Shown: positions 18,493 through 32,973 of the stretch, in pieces
Position numbering within the stretch: the first letter of the stretch is position 1
Layout: every line of letters begins with the position of its first letter
Origin: Sulfuritalea hydrogenivorans sk43H
GTDB lineage: Bacteria; Pseudomonadota; Gammaproteobacteria; Burkholderiales; Rhodocyclaceae
DNA length: 64,000 bases
Reading direction: 5' to 3'
Assembly: GCF_000828635.1 (NCBI RefSeq)
Contig: NZ_AP012547.1
Span: 868,001 to 932,000, forward strand
The notes under the pieces: model-generated
Told to the model about the DNA's origin: nothing
Databases searched by the model: none
The model's input: the letters and a program-made list of their open reading frames with translations, nothing else
Translations under genes and position numbers: made by a program

Positions 18493-20758
18493 CGGCACGG
18501 TAGCTGCGGCAAGTCTGACCCAGAGCGCAGGCACCGGCACCACCACGCTGAATGGCTCCGTGAGTACCAGTGGAGTATCCGGCGTTAGCCTTACCGGTAC
18601 CAATCTGGTCGTTAACGCGGGCATCACCACTACTGGTGGCGGAGGGGTGATGTTCAACGAGTCCGGCACCATAGGGACGGCGGCAGCGGGTGATATCGCT
18701 GCTAGCGGCGCGGTGAGCATTACCGCTGGCGGCGGGCTTACGACGGCGGGAGATGTTGGCGGTACAACGGTGAGCCTCAGCGGCGTCGGCATTGCCAACA
18801 CTGGCATAATTTCCGGCACGACCGGTGTGACTGTGAGCGCCGGTACTGGCGCGCTGAACAATGCTGGCGGAACCATAACCAACGGCGGTGGCGTCAGTAC
18901 TGCTCCCATCGTGCTCAAGGGCGACAGCATGACCCTTGTCGGCGGTACTGTTACCGGCGGTTCCGGGCAGGTGACGCTGACCTCGGGAACCGTGGGCAGG
19001 GCGATTCGGATCGGTGCGGCGGCGGTTGGCGGTGAGCTTGAACTGTTGCAGGCAACGCTGAATGTGCCGACCACCACTGGCGGCCTGGTGATTGGAGACC
19101 CGGCCCACACGGGGGATATCACCGTCGCAGGAACGATCACAACACTGACCGGGGCAAGTGGCGGCTTCACCATCAACAACGGCTACGATCTTGGCGGCGG
19201 GCCGACGTCAGGGCGAATCGTGGACAACGGTTCCGGCTTGATCAACGTGGCGGACCACGTGAAGTTCCGGGCCTATGGAAATATCGGTGACAGCGTCAAT
19301 CCGATCCATGTCGGGGCGAATGCCCTTTCACTGATGAGCAGTTCGGAGTTGAGTTCCGCCTCGACCTACATCAACAAGACCGGGGCGCTGGTGGTGTCCG
19401 GAATCAACGGTGGTGGCGGACAGGTCTTCTTGACGGCGAGCGGGGCAATTACCCAGACGGGTGACATCGTGAATGTCGGCACACTCAAAGCCACCACCAC
19501 GGTGGGCGGGATCACCTTGCAAAATCTCGGAAACACTGTCACCAATTTGTATCTCACTGCTCCCGGGGCGCTGGCCTACAAACAGACGGCGGGCTATACG
19601 GTGGTGGAGGCATCCGGAAACGGAATGGATTTCGCTTCCGGCGGGAATCTCAATCTCGCGGCGGTAATCGCGGGTGGGCCGCTGAACATCGATGCTGGCT
19701 CGGGTGATGTGTCCTTGAGTACGACGGGCGCCATTTCGATTTCGGGTCCGGGCAAGGTGCTGGGTCGAAACCTCAATTTCAACTTTGCGAATTCCGTGAC
19801 GTTCAGTGGTGGCAGCACGGCCGGGCAGTCGAACGACCTCACCATCAAGGCCGGCGGTAATCTAACGCTCAACGCGGCGAGCCTGACTATTTCGGGCGGC
19901 ACGACCGCCGCGGGAGCCGGCCAGAATCTGAAAAATGATGTAGTCATCGAGGCCGGCGGATTGCTGTCCATTACCACCACCGGCAATTTCACCATGGGTG
20001 GTGGCACGGCAACTTCGAACGCTTCGACGGCACAGGCACAGGCCAACGCCTTCCTGACCGCGGGCGAACTCAAGCTGAAGGTCGGCGGGAATTTCCGCGT
20101 CAACGGTGGAACGGCCAACCTGACGGGTGGTGGCGAGGCCAACGCAAGCGCCATTGTGCTGGTCAAGTCGGGCAAGACCGTCGATGTCACCGGCGATTTC
20201 ATCCTGACAGGCGGAAAAATTACGGGAGCCGGAACCAAGGCTACCGCGATGGCGGTGTTTGATCCGGAATTGCCGCTGGAGATCAAGACCGGAGGCAATG
20301 TGGCCGTGGTTGCGGGCAGTACGCCGTCATCTTCCCCGACCCTGCTGGCGACAGCCAGCATCCTTAACGCCGGGCCGATCAAGTTCACCATCGGCGGCTC
20401 CGGCACCTTCACCCATCCCGATGGCGCCATCGCCGCGGTGCTGGGCTCGGGCATCGACGGCGGCCTGATCATCGCCGGCGGCAAGGGGTCGGGCATTTAC
20501 GACGTGTTCGACAATCCCGTGACCACCAATGACTATCCCATCAGCTACAAGTTCACCAATGGCGGAGCCCTGACGCTGATTACCGACATGACGGGCTATG
20601 CAGATGCGCTGGTCAAGTCGCGGGCGCCGATGGGGATCGACGAGTCGCTGCTGGGCTATATCAATTTCTCGATCAATACCGAGACGATTACCAAGAGCCG
20701 GCGCGGCGCCGCTGATCAGGGCAACTTCAAGCGCAGGACCGCAGGACAATGCAGCTAA
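18152..20758 (+). CDS. Two-partner secretion exoprotein, 3' part after a frameshift
   Basis: An open frame of 868 residues from its first ATG. The same frame is meaningful back to base 18050 (GASNSIAGATTFNNTGTTT), so the true join is at a GGG run at 18049-18051. If one G is removed, the two parts form one protein of about 1,840 residues. The content is repetitive beta-helix sequence rich in Gly, Thr, Ser and Val; the C-terminus (ESLLGYINFSINTETITK...) has no recognisable toxin, protease or anchor. With the frameshift this part is translated only if frameshifting or internal initiation occurs. The region from 18050 to 18450 is more GC-rich than its flanks. Confidence 0.75.
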   Translation: MATAGAKNIAGAINTTNTAMDLGTTTVAVTDNATLNAGSNTITLGAATLADGKSLTLGTGGATTINTGSITGNAGAGAENLTINTTGVATIGGAVGAVPLGTITITQSGGTSFNGTVAAASLTQSAGTGTTTLNGSVSTSGVSGVSLTGTNLVVNAGITTTGGGGVMFNESGTIGTAAAGDIAASGAVSITAGGGLTTAGDVGGTTVSLSGVGIANTGIISGTTGVTVSAGTGALNNAGGTITNGGGVSTAPIVLKGDSMTLVGGTVTGGSGQVTLTSGTVGRAIRIGAAAVGGELELLQATLNVPTTTGGLVIGDPAHTGDITVAGTITTLTGASGGFTINNGYDLGGGPTSGRIVDNGSGLINVADHVKFRAYGNIGDSVNPIHVGANALSLMSSSELSSASTYINKTGALVVSGINGGGGQVFLTASGAITQTGDIVNVGTLKATTTVGGITLQNLGNTVTNLYLTAPGALAYKQTAGYTVVEASGNGMDFASGGNLNLAAVIAGGPLNIDAGSGDVSLSTTGAISISGPGKVLGRNLNFNFANSVTFSGGSTAGQSNDLTIKAGGNLTLNAASLTISGGTTAAGAGQNLKNDVVIEAGGLLSITTTGNFTMGGGTATSNASTAQAQANAFLTAGELKLKVGGNFRVNGGTANLTGGGEANASAIVLVKSGKTVDVTGDFILTGGKITGAGTKATAMAVFDPELPLEIKTGGNVAVVAGSTPSSSPTLLATASILNAGPIKFTIGGSGTFTHPDGAIAAVLGSGIDGGLIIAGGKGSGIYDVFDNPVTTNDYPISYKFTNGGALTLITDMTGYADALVKSRAPMGIDESLLGYINFSINTETITKSRRGAADQGNFKRRTAGQCS

Positions 20759-20768
20759 GGAGATCATC

Positions 20769-21464
20769 GTGAAAACCATTCGCACCATTCTTGCGACACT
20801 GGCTTGCCTGATTGCAGGCAGCGCTTTCGCCAACGGCACGATTATCCAGCTTTCGGGAACGCTTTCGGTCAAGCGGGCCGACGGTTCGACGCGGATCCTT
20901 TCGATGAAGTCGGAGGTCATCCCCGGCGACACGCTGGAAACGCAGAAGGACAGCTACGCGCAAATCAAGTTCAAGGACGGCGCGACCATTACCTTGAAGC
21001 CGAGTACCCAGTTCACCGTGGCCGCCTATACCTTTGTTGAAGCCAGGCCGCAGGAGGACAACGCGGTATTCAGCTTGTTGAAGGGTGGCATTCGCGCCGT
21101 ATCGGGCCTCATCAGCAAGCGCGGCGACCAGGATGCCTACAAGATGAACACGACGACGGCGACGATCGGCATTCGCGGCACGATATTCGACGTGGATGAC
21201 TGCAAGACCGGCCGTTGCAAGAAGGAGGGCGGCGAAGACGACAGCCAGGAGCCCGGCGTCTATGTCAGCGTGCGCGATGGCGAAGTACTGGTCGCCAACG
21301 GTGCAGGTTCCCTGTCCCTCTCGGCCGGGCAGTTCGGCTTCATTGCCGCCGCCAATCTGATGCCCAAACTGCTGCCGGGCGATCCCGGCCTGGGCTCGAT
21401 TCCGCAGGCGTCCCTGGTTGAAACCGTCACCTCGGGCGGCAAGAACAGGGGAGTCTGCGACTGA
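20769..21464 (+). CDS. Periplasmic FecR-domain protein
   Basis: A 231-residue protein starting GTG 5-6 bases after AAGGAG. The signal peptide ends AGSAFA. The body is a FecR-type beta domain: TIIQLSGTLSVKRADGSTR, a DGATITLKPSTQFTV core and a TTTATIGIRGTIFDV motif. An acidic/Cys segment (DDCKTGRCKKEGGEDD) is inserted. It lacks the N-terminal anti-sigma region and membrane helix of true FecR, so it is probably a periplasmic structural or ligand-binding domain. It follows the exoprotein by 10 bases and belongs to the same operon. A small hairpin (21465-21482) follows the stop. Confidence 0.8.
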   Translation: MKTIRTILATLACLIAGSAFANGTIIQLSGTLSVKRADGSTRILSMKSEVIPGDTLETQKDSYAQIKFKDGATITLKPSTQFTVAAYTFVEARPQEDNAVFSLLKGGIRAVSGLISKRGDQDAYKMNTTTATIGIRGTIFDVDDCKTGRCKKEGGEDDSQEPGVYVSVRDGEVLVANGAGSLSLSAGQFGFIAAANLMPKLLPGDPGLGSIPQASLVETVTSGGKNRGVCD

Positions 21465-21595
21465 CACCCTGTCGCAAGGGTGGAACAGGACCCGACTTGG
21501 GCGGCTTTTTGCGGTTTGGGCGCCCCGACGGGCAGCCATAATTTGGCAGTGTCCGTCATTCCGGTCCGGCTTGAATCGAGGCCTGGCCCCCTGCC

Positions 21596-23923
21596 ATGAG
21601 TGCTATCAGCGCGCCTGAATCCGTTTCGACTCCGCTGCCCGAAAAGATCGCCTTGCTGGTGCATGAGGCGCGCTGGCTGCTGGTCGGCCTCGTCGGCCTC
21701 TATCTGGGGTTGGTCTTGTGGGGTTTCGAGCGGACCGACCCCGGCTGGTCGCATGCCGCCACGGTTGAGCGCATCGCCAATCCGGGCGGGAAATTTGGCG
21801 CCTGGCTGAGCGATCTTCTGCTGTACTTGTTCGGGCTCTCCGCCTGGTGGTGGGTGGCGTTGCCGTTCTTCCTGCTGATGTGGGGCTACCATCGACTGAG
21901 CCACCTGTTTGGCGGTGACAGACGTCCCCTGTTGATTGCCCTGTCTGGCTTCGCCCTGCTCCTGCTGGCCAGTTGCGGCCTTGAGGCCATGCGCTTCTGG
22001 AGCCTGAAGATAGCGCTGCCCCTGATGCCCGGCGGCATGCTCGGCGTCGAGGTCAGTCGCCAGATCACACAGTATCTGGGTTATACCGGCGGTACACTGG
22101 TTCTGCTGGCGTTGGCGATGATCGGTTTCAGTTTGTTCACGGGCGCTTCGTGGATAACGATTGCCGAGAAGTGCGGTACCTTGCTCGAAGGCGTCTATGT
22201 CGGCGTGCGCAGCTTGTGGGACGGCTGGCAGGATCGTCGTTACGGGCGCGCGGTGGCCGAGCAGCGCGAAGTGGTGGTTGAAACGGAACGCCGCAAGGTC
22301 GAGGAAAATCCGCCGCCGCCGATCCGGATCGAGCCGGTGGAAGCGATGGTGCCGGTCGCCGCCAAGGCCGTGGCCCGTGCGGACAAGGAGCGCCAGGCGC
22401 CGCTGTTTTTCGATGCGCCGGGCGGCGCGCTGCCGCCGCTGCATTTGCTGGCCGAGCCCTCGCACAATCCGGCGGATCTGCCGTCAGCCGAGACACTGGA
22501 ATTCACCTCGCGCCTGATCGAACGCAAGCTGGCCGACTTCAACGTCGAGGCCAAGGTGCTGACCGCGCATCCCGGCCCAGTGGTGACGCGCTACGAGATC
22601 GAGCCGGCGGTGGGCGTCAAGGGCAGCCAGATCGTCGGCCTCGCCAAGGACCTGGCACGCGCGCTCTCCTTGGTATCGATCCGCGTGGTCGAGACCGTGC
22701 CCGGCAAATCCTGCATGGCGCTGGAACTGCCCAACCCGAAGCGGCAGATCGTGCGCCTGTCGGAGATCATCGGCTCGCAGGCCTATCACGGCATGCATTC
22801 GCCGCTGTCGATGGCCATGGGCAAGGATATCGGCGGCCAGCCGGTGGTGGTCGATCTGGCGAAGATGCCGCACCTGCTCGTGGCGGGCACCACGGGCTCG
22901 GGGAAATCGGTCGGGGTCAATGCGATGATCCTCTCGCTGATCTACAAGTCCGAGCCGAAGGACGTGCGCATGATCATGGTCGACCCGAAGATGCTCGAGT
23001 TGTCGATCTACGAAGGCATTCCGCACCTGCTGGCGCCGGTGGTGACCGACATGACCAAGGCCGCCAACGCGCTGCACTGGTGCGTCGGCGAAATGGAGCG
23101 GCGCTACAAACTGATGTCGGCGCTCGGCGTGCGCAACCTCTCCGGCTTCAACAGCAAGATCAACGAAGCGAAGAAGGCCGGCGAGTCCATCCCGAATCCC
23201 TTCTCGCTGACGGCCAATACCGAGATCGGCCCCGAGCCGCTGGAGCCCATGCCCTATATCGTGGTGGTGATCGACGAGCTGGCCGACCTGATGATGGTGG
23301 TGGGCAAGAAGATCGAGGAACTCATCGCGCGCCTGGCGCAGAAGGCGCGGGCCTCGGGCATCCACCTGATCCTCGCCACGCAGCGGCCCAGCGTCGACGT
23401 GATCACCGGCCTGATCAAGGCCAACATTCCGACGCGGATCGCCTTCCAGGTATCGAGCAAGATCGATTCGCGCACCATCCTCGACCAGATGGGCGCGGAG
23501 GCGCTGCTCGGCCAGGGCGACATGCTCTACCTCGCGCCGGGCACCGGCCTGCCGATCCGCGTGCATGGGGCCTTTGTCGCCGACGATGAAGTGCATCACG
23601 TCGTCGATCACCTGAAGAAGGTCGGGCCACCCGACTATGTCGAGGGCTTGCTCGACGGTCCGGCCGGCGAGGACTCGGGAGTCGGCGCTGGCCAAGGTAA
23701 CGACACGGCGGCCGGCGATGCCGAAGCCGACCCGATGTACGACCAGGCCGTCGAAGTCGTGCTGAAAACGCGGCGGCCCTCGATCTCGCTGGTACAGCGC
23801 AATTTGCGCATCGGCTACAACCGCGCCGCACGGCTGATCGAAGCCATGGAAAAGGCCGGCTTGGTCACGCCCATGAATGGCGCGGGCGGCCGCGAGGTGA
23901 TTGCGCCAAATCGTCAGGAGTGA
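21596..23923 (+). CDS. ftsK: DNA translocase FtsK
   Basis: A 775-residue septal DNA pump that sorts chromosome termini at division and activates XerCD. It has four N-terminal membrane helices (to about residue 180), a short Pro/charged linker, and the RecA-like motor with Walker A GTTGSGKS (near residue 430) and [14 protein letters not shown]-terminal winged-helix gamma domain reads KOPS ([20 protein letters not shown], then [13 protein letters not shown]). The linker before gamma ([12 protein letters not shown]) contains an exact copy of the 13-base core of the dispersed repeat at 23680-23692. The overall length is short for FtsK because the linker is short. Confidence 0.96.
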   Translation: MSAISAPESVSTPLPEKIALLVHEARWLLVGLVGLYLGLVLWGFERTDPGWSHAATVERIANPGGKFGAWLSDLLLYLFGLSAWWWVALPFFLLMWGYHRLSHLFGGDRRPLLIALSGFALLLLASCGLEAMRFWSLKIALPLMPGGMLGVEVSRQITQYLGYTGGTLVLLALAMIGFSLFTGASWITIAEKCGTLLEGVYVGVRSLWDGWQDRRYGRAVAEQREVVVETERRKVEENPPPPIRIEPVEAMVPVAAKAVARADKERQAPLFFDAPGGALPPLHLLAEPSHNPADLPSAETLEFTSRLIERKLADFNVEAKVLTAHPGPVVTRYEIEPAVGVKGSQIVGLAKDLARALSLVSIRVVETVPGKSCMALELPNPKRQIVRLSEIIGSQAYHGMHSPLSMAMGKDIGGQPVVVDLAKMPHLLVAGTTGSGKSVGVNAMILSLIYKSEPKDVRMIMVDPKMLELSIYEGIPHLLAPVVTDMTKAANALHWCVGEMERRYKLMSALGVRNLSGFNSKINEAKKAGESIPNPFSLTANTEIGPEPLEPMPYIVVVIDELADLMMVVGKKIEELIARLAQKARASGIHLILATQRPSVDVITGLIKANIPTRIAFQVSSKIDSRTILDQMGAEALLGQGDMLYLAPGTGLPIRVHGAFVADDEVHHVVDHLKKVGPPDYVEGLLDGPAGEDSGVGAGQGNDTAAGDAEADPMYDQAVEVVLKTRRPSISLVQRNLRIGYNRAARLIEAMEKAGLVTPMNGAGGREVIAPNRQE

Positions 23924-23956
23924 GCACGGCAAGCGTGGGGCTGCGATAATCCCCGG

Positions 23957-24557
23957 ATGAAGGTTTTCCGCTCCGTCCTCCTTGCCCTCTGCGGCTATGG
24001 GTTTTTGACTCCCGTCCAGGCTACCGGCCTCGACCAGCTCAAGAACTTTCTCGAAACCAACCGCAGCGCGCGCGGCGTGTTTGCGCAAACAGTGATTGCC
24101 AAGTCGGGGCGCAAGCCGCAACAATCTGCGGGAATCTTCGCCCTGCAGCGCCCCGGAAAGTTCCGCTGGTCCTACGAAAAGCCCTACAAGCAGCTGCTGG
24201 TCAGCGACGGCAACAAGCTATGGAGTTACGATCCGGAACTCAACCAGGTCGCGGTGAAGAAGCTCGGCTCGGCCTTTGGCGCCAGCCCGGCTGCGCTGCT
24301 GGCGGGGCAGGATCTCGACAAGCATTTCGAACTCAAGGAGGGCATCGCGGCGGATGGCCTCGAATTCGTGGAGGCCAGGCCGAAGGGCGGCGACGCGAGC
24401 TTCGAGCGAATGAAAATCGGTTTCGCCGCCAACCGGCCGATGAGCATGGAAATCCACGACAGCTTCGGTCAGGTGACGGTGCTGCGCTTCACCCAGTTCG
24501 AGGCCAACCCCGTGCTGGGGGCCGGGCTGTTCCGCTTCGTCGCACCGGCCGGGGCCG

Positions 24558-24574
<17 letters not shown>
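23957..24574 (+). CDS. lolA: Outer-membrane lipoprotein carrier protein LolA
   Basis: A 205-residue periplasmic chaperone that ferries lipoproteins from LolCDE to LolB. A signal peptide (to about PVQAT) precedes an open beta-barrel fold with the family segments ARGVFAQTV, GIFALQRPGKFRWSYEKPY and DGNKLWSYDPELNQV. The order ftsK-lolA-rarA-serS is a classic proteobacterial arrangement and supports the call. The 3' end overlaps rarA by 17 bases. Confidence 0.95.
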
Positions 24575-27166
<2,592 letters not shown>

Positions 27167-27172
27167 TGCGGA

Positions 27173-28543
27173 TCAGCGCGGGCTTGCGTTGACGCTGAGC
27201 GCCGACTGCACCGGGTAGGGCGAGGAGTAGGCAGGTTCGAAGCGGCTCAGGATGTCGTAGTAGCTGCGGATGTTTTCCACCATGATCACGGCTTCACCAC
27301 CGCGCGCGGCGCCGCTTTTCAGCCGCGCGTAGATTTCCGGCCGCGCCAGCTGCGGCAGCACCTGCTTCATGTCGTACCAGACGTCCGGGTCGCGCTTCAT
27401 GCTCTTGGCGATCGATCGCGCGCCGCGAAAGTGGCCCATGCCGAGGTTGTAGGCCGACAGTGCGAGCCACAGGCGGTCCGGGTCCTTTGCGTCGGGTATC
27501 TGCTCCATCAGTTCCGCCAGATAGCGCGCCCCGGCGCGAATGCTCTCATTCGCGTCGAGGCGGTTCTTGACGCGCAGGTAATCGGCCGTGTCCTCCGTCA
27601 GCATCATCATGCCGCGCACGTTGGTGGGCGAGGTGGCCAGCGGATCCCAATGCGATTCCTGATAGGCCAGTGCGGCCAGCAGGCGCCAGTCGATGCCGGA
27701 GAGATCCTGCGCCGACTGGAAATGGCGGCGCCAGTTGGGAAGCTTGCTGCGGGTGTCGTCGAGGAATTTTGCAATTCCTTCGGCATTGATGCGCTTGATG
27801 TGGCCGAAGTAGCGGTCATGGATGCGCGCCAGGGTGCCGTCGGCGCGGGTCGCGGCAATGAAGGCATCGGCCCTGGCGCGCAGTTCGCCGGCCTTTTCGC
27901 CGCCGAAGGCCCAGCCGAATTCCAGCTTGCCCGGCAGTTGCAGCAGGGGCTCCAATTCCGGATGGAAGTTGACGCCCAGATCGAGATGGATGCCATGCAC
28001 GGCGACCAGCGCCGTCTTGCGCCCGGCAACACGTTCGAGCAGTTCCATTTCGTTGACGCCGGGCACTTCGACGACGATCGGGCGTGATTTCTCGTCCAGT
28101 CCGCGCAGGGTGTCCGCCAGCGGCGAACCGGCGATGACCTCGACGGTCTGGCCGGCCAGGTCGGACATTTTTTCGGGTCCGAGGGCATCGCTGTGGCCGA
28201 CAATCCACTGGTTGAGACTGCGGATCGGCGTCGAATACTGCAACTGGCTGTTGCCCAGCGGCATCGATGCCGCCAGATGCACCCGTCCGGCAAGCGCCAG
28301 GTCGTTCAGCTCCTGGGAGTCCGCGGCCTTGATGAAGCGCACCTTGAGCCCGAGGCTGTCGGCAAAGGCCGTAACCAGATCATGCTCGAAGCCGCTCGCC
28401 GTCTCGCCTTCCTGCCGGAAAAATGCCGGCGTTTCGCGCACTGCAACGACCAGCCGGCCTTCGGCTTCGGGCGGATCAATGCGCGTGCAGGCCGCCAGAC
28501 AGGCCAAGGCAAGACAACAGATCAGGCGAAGCAGTGTCGACAA
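27173..28543 (-). CDS. mltF: Membrane-bound lytic murein transglycosylase F
   Basis: About 456 residues. A lipoprotein signal (LALACLAAC with the lipobox Cys) precedes an ABC-type solute-binding-like domain (LVVAVRETPAFFRQ... to ~250), then a Slt/goose-type lysozyme catalytic domain with the active Glu in AYQESHWDP, followed by SPTNVRGMMMLT and YLAELMEQIPD. It cleaves peptidoglycan to 1,6-anhydro products at the outer membrane. I prefer TTG at 28543 because GGAGGG lies 6 bases upstream; an ATG at 28561 is the alternative. It is convergent with serS, with only 6 bases between stops. Confidence 0.93.
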   Translation of the reverse strand: MSTLLRLICCLALACLAACTRIDPPEAEGRLVVAVRETPAFFRQEGETASGFEHDLVTAFADSLGLKVRFIKAADSQELNDLALAGRVHLAASMPLGNSQLQYSTPIRSLNQWIVGHSDALGPEKMSDLAGQTVEVIAGSPLADTLRGLDEKSRPIVVEVPGVNEMELLERVAGRKTALVAVHGIHLDLGVNFHPELEPLLQLPGKLEFGWAFGGEKAGELRARADAFIAATRADGTLARIHDRYFGHIKRINAEGIAKFLDDTRSKLPNWRRHFQSAQDLSGIDWRLLAALAYQESHWDPLATSPTNVRGMMMLTEDTADYLRVKNRLDANESIRAGARYLAELMEQIPDAKDPDRLWLALSAYNLGMGHFRGARSIAKSMKRDPDVWYDMKQVLPQLARPEIYARLKSGAARGGEAVIMVENIRSYYDILSRFEPAYSSPYPVQSALSVNASPR

Positions 28544-28587
28544 CGCTTTCCCTCCGTGCATCCTGTGCCCGACGGCCGCTTCGCGGG

Positions 28588-28593
28588 TATAAT
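28588..28593 (+). promoter_or_regulatory. -10 box of the tRNA-Ser promoter
   Basis: TATAAT is 12 bases before the tRNA 5' end and is followed by a GC-rich discriminator (CCGCGCC), as expected for stable RNA promoters under stringent control. No clear -35 box is seen. It lies within the divergent leader of mltF. Confidence 0.55.
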
Positions 28594-28604
28594 CCGCGCC
28601 TCGC

Positions 28605-28694
28605 GGAGAGGTGGCAGAGTGGTCGAATGTACCTGACTCGAAATCAGGCGATGTCGCAAGGCATCCGTGGGTTCGAATCCCACCCTCTCCGCCA
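28605..28694 (+). tRNA. tRNA-Ser (anticodon CGA)
   Basis: A 90-base class II tRNA with encoded CCA. The acceptor stem is GGAGAGG / CCTCTCC. The anticodon arm is CCTGA-CTCGAAA-TCAGG, giving anticodon CGA for UCG codons. A long variable arm follows (GCGATGTCGCAAGGCATCCG), then a standard T arm GTGGG-TTCGAAT-CCCAC. The long variable arm is diagnostic of tRNA-Ser. A YgiQ gene ends 52 bases beyond it on the other strand. Confidence 0.97.
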
Positions 28695-28746
28695 CCTGAT
28701 TCTACCCCCGGTAATTCCCCTCGGTATGCAGACGCAAAGTCCGCCT

Positions 28747-31032
<2,286 letters not shown>

Positions 31033-31042
31033 GTCGGGAGAA

Positions 31043-31618
31043 TCAGGCCGCGCGGACGCGGCTTTGGGATGGAACGTGGCGGGCCAGGAAGTCCATCTGG
31101 TCGGCCAGGATGTTGCGGTTGCAGAGGATCAGGTATTCCGCCTTGTTGGGTACATAAGGCGCATAGACCAGCTCCATGCGAGCCTGTTCCGGGGTGCGTC
31201 CGCTCTTGGTCTGGTTGCAATGCCGGCAGGCGGTGACCACGTTCATCCAGGTGTCGCGTCCGCCCTGCGAGACCGGCAGGATGTGGTCGCGGGTGAGTCG
31301 CTGCGAGGTGAACTCGCGCGCGCAGTAGGCGCAGATGTGTCGGTCGCGATGGAACAGTTCGCGGTTGGACAGCGGCGGGGTCGGATGCAGGGACTTGCCC
31401 GAGAGGGCCTTGCCGCGAATCGCGATGATGCTGCTGGTGGCCAGTTCGGAACGCTCGCCGGTGACGCGATTGGTGCCGCCGTAGAAGGTGAAATGAGTAT
31501 CCCCCGCGTCCCAGGCGACCAGATCGCGCGCGACGTAAATGCAGGCGTGCTGCCAACTCACCCAGCGGTGGGGAACTCCGTGCTGGTCGAGGGTAAGGAT
31601 CAGCGGATGGCGATTCAT
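31043..31618 (-). CDS. HNH endonuclease domain protein
   Basis: A 191-residue protein with a C-terminal HNH nuclease domain: two zinc-binding CxxC pairs (CAYC and [10 protein letters not shown]) flank the catalytic [10 protein letters not shown]. The N-terminal half ([20 protein letters not shown]) is the usual partner of this stand-alone proteobacterial HNH family. The substrate is unknown; it is not obviously part of a restriction or homing system. The start at 31618 was chosen because longer in-frame versions run into the divergent TonB-like gene. It lies 10 bases upstream of the YgiQ start on the same strand. Confidence 0.87.
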   Translation of the reverse strand: MNRHPLILTLDQHGVPHRWVSWQHACIYVARDLVAWDAGDTHFTFYGGTNRVTGERSELATSSIIAIRGKALSGKSLHPTPPLSNRELFHRDRHICAYCAREFTSQRLTRDHILPVSQGGRDTWMNVVTACRHCNQTKSGRTPEQARMELVYAPYVPNKAEYLILCNRNILADQMDFLARHVPSQSRVRAA

Positions 31619-31659
31619 CTCTATAGAATCCTGTATTGGCGAGAATTTAGCAGAGCGCG

Positions 31660-32403
31660 ATGACTTTTGATAGCTCGGATACGAGGGAATTAGCAGCGCG
31701 GCGGCTACGCTATTCCATCGTTGCCTCGCTGCTGGTTCACCTGGCGATACTCTGGCCCGGCAACACGCGCGTGCTGACCCGGGATGCACCTGCGATTCTG
31801 CACGCCACGCTGAAACCGCCGCCGCGGAGGCCGATGGAGCCCATACCGACGGAAAAGCCGGCACCGCGCGCCGTGGCGCCAGCGCCGACTCCTGGCGCGC
31901 CGGCAAGCAAACAGCGGCAACCAGTATTAGAGCAGGCCAGCCAGGATTCGGTTCCGCCGGTGGCTGCGCCGACGGCTCCGCCGGTGAAATCGCAGGCCGA
32001 GCCCGAGTCCGCCGCTGCCACAAACCTGCCGCCGTCGCTTTCGGCCGCGGCGGGAGCGGCCGAGGGCGCCCTGATGACGGAAGCCAGCGCGTCCGGCGAA
32101 GCGGTGGACGGCCTGCGCGGCTATCGCCTCGCGGTGGCCACCCAGGCCAGGCGCTTCAAGCGCTATCCGGCGCAGGCGATGGCTTCCGGCTGGGCCGGAA
32201 CCGCCGACATCCGCGTCGAAGTCGGCCGCGACGGCCGGCCGCGTGCCGCCACCGTTGTCCGTTCCAGCGGGCATGAACTGCTGGATCGGGCGGCGCTGGC
32301 CATGATTGACGCCGGCGCCCTGCGCGCGCGCCTGCCCGAAAGCTTGCGTGGCAAGGCGTTCGCGATAGTGCTGCCGGTGGTTTTCAATCTGGACGACGGG
32401 TAA
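31660..32403 (+). CDS. TonB-like energy transducer
   Basis: A 247-residue protein: one N-terminal membrane helix (YSIVASLLVHLAILW, with the SxxxH-like motif of TonB), then a long Pro/Ala-rich periplasm-spanning linker and a TonB C-terminal domain (FKRYPAQAMASGWAGTADIR, then VVRSSGHELLDRAALAMI). It could couple ExbB-ExbD to an outer-membrane receptor, but neither ExbBD nor a receptor is nearby. The linker PRAVAPAPTPGAP overlaps a copy of the dispersed repeat (31867-31893). The stop touches the convergent Nudix gene. Confidence 0.85.
   Translation: MTFDSSDTRELAARRLRYSIVASLLVHLAILWPGNTRVLTRDAPAILHATLKPPPRRPMEPIPTEKPAPRAVAPAPTPGAPASKQRQPVLEQASQDSVPPVAAPTAPPVKSQAEPESAAATNLPPSLSAAAGAAEGALMTEASASGEAVDGLRGYRLAVATQARRFKRYPAQAMASGWAGTADIRVEVGRDGRPRAATVVRSSGHELLDRAALAMIDAGALRARLPESLRGKAFAIVLPVVFNLDDG
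31867..31893 (-). repeat. Dispersed 27-bp repeat copy inside the TonB-like gene
   Basis: It contains the exact 13-base core on the minus strand (31878-31890) and matches 22 of 27 positions overall. Read in this gene it encodes AVAPAPTP in the Pro-rich linker, so it is tolerated in frame. Confidence 0.65.
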
Positions 32404-32973
32404 TCAGGCAATCCGTGTCGGGTGCCTGGGCGCAACGGTCAGGTCTTCGGTATGAAACCGGAACTGGCCGGCGCGACGATCCGCAAAGTAGTGCTTGAGG
32501 GTGATGCCGATGGTGCGGAAGGCAATTTCGTCCCACGGGACCTCGTCTTCCCGGAACAGCCGCAGCTCAAGGGTTTCCACCCCGGGGGCAAAGTCGAGGT
32601 CGAGCAGTCGCGAGCGATAGACCACATGCACCTGGTGAATGTGCGGCACGCTGATCAGCGTGTACATGTCGCCCAGCTCGATGCGGGCGCAGGCCTCTTC
32701 CAGGGTTTCCCGCATGGCCGCGCCGGCAACGGTTTCGCCGTTCTCCATGAAGCCGGCTGGCAAGGTCCATTTGCCGTAGCGCGGCTCGATGGCGCGGCGG
32801 CAAAGCAGGATGGAATCCTCCCATTCGGGAATGGCCCCGACGACCAGGCGGGGATTGCGGTAGTGGATCGCCCCGCACGAATCGCACACATGGCGCGGTA
32901 GCGAATCGCCGGCCGGCACCTTCAGCGCAACGGGGGCGCCGCAAACGCTGCAGAAGTTCATTGCCGGATCCAT
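32404..32973 (-). CDS. Nudix hydrolase with N-terminal zinc ribbon
   Basis: A 189-residue protein. The N-terminus carries a zinc ribbon (CSVCGAP, CDSCGAIHYRNP) as in NudC-like and ADP-ribose pyrophosphatase-like Nudix enzymes. The Nudix box is GFMENGETVAGAAMRETLEEACARI, in which the usual EExG ends with EEAC. It probably hydrolyses a nucleotide-sugar or dinucleotide diphosphate; the substrate is not readable. Start at 32973, or four codons later at 32961. It is convergent with the TonB-like gene with no spacer. Confidence 0.9.
   Translation of the reverse strand: MDPAMNFCSVCGAPVALKVPAGDSLPRHVCDSCGAIHYRNPRLVVGAIPEWEDSILLCRRAIEPRYGKWTLPAGFMENGETVAGAAMRETLEEACARIELGDMYTLISVPHIHQVHVVYRSRLLDLDFAPGVETLELRLFREDEVPWDEIAFRTIGITLKHYFADRRAGQFRFHTEDLTVAPRHPTRIA

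Noticed and set aside
22484-24124. Long minus-strand open frame opposite ftsK (about 546 codons), and similar ones opposite cheA, flhA and ygiQ.
   Set aside because: They are His/Gly/Asp/Arg-rich shadows produced by GC-rich third positions of the real genes and have no family resemblance.
31043-31618. HNH gene as a homing endonuclease or part of a defence island.
   Set aside because: No intron, intein, methylase or other defence gene is adjacent, and this stand-alone HNH family is common in proteobacterial core regions.
31619-32023. Upstream extension of the HNH nuclease to 32023.
   Set aside because: The extension is antisense to the TonB-like gene and has no nuclease features; ATG 31618 gives the usual family length.
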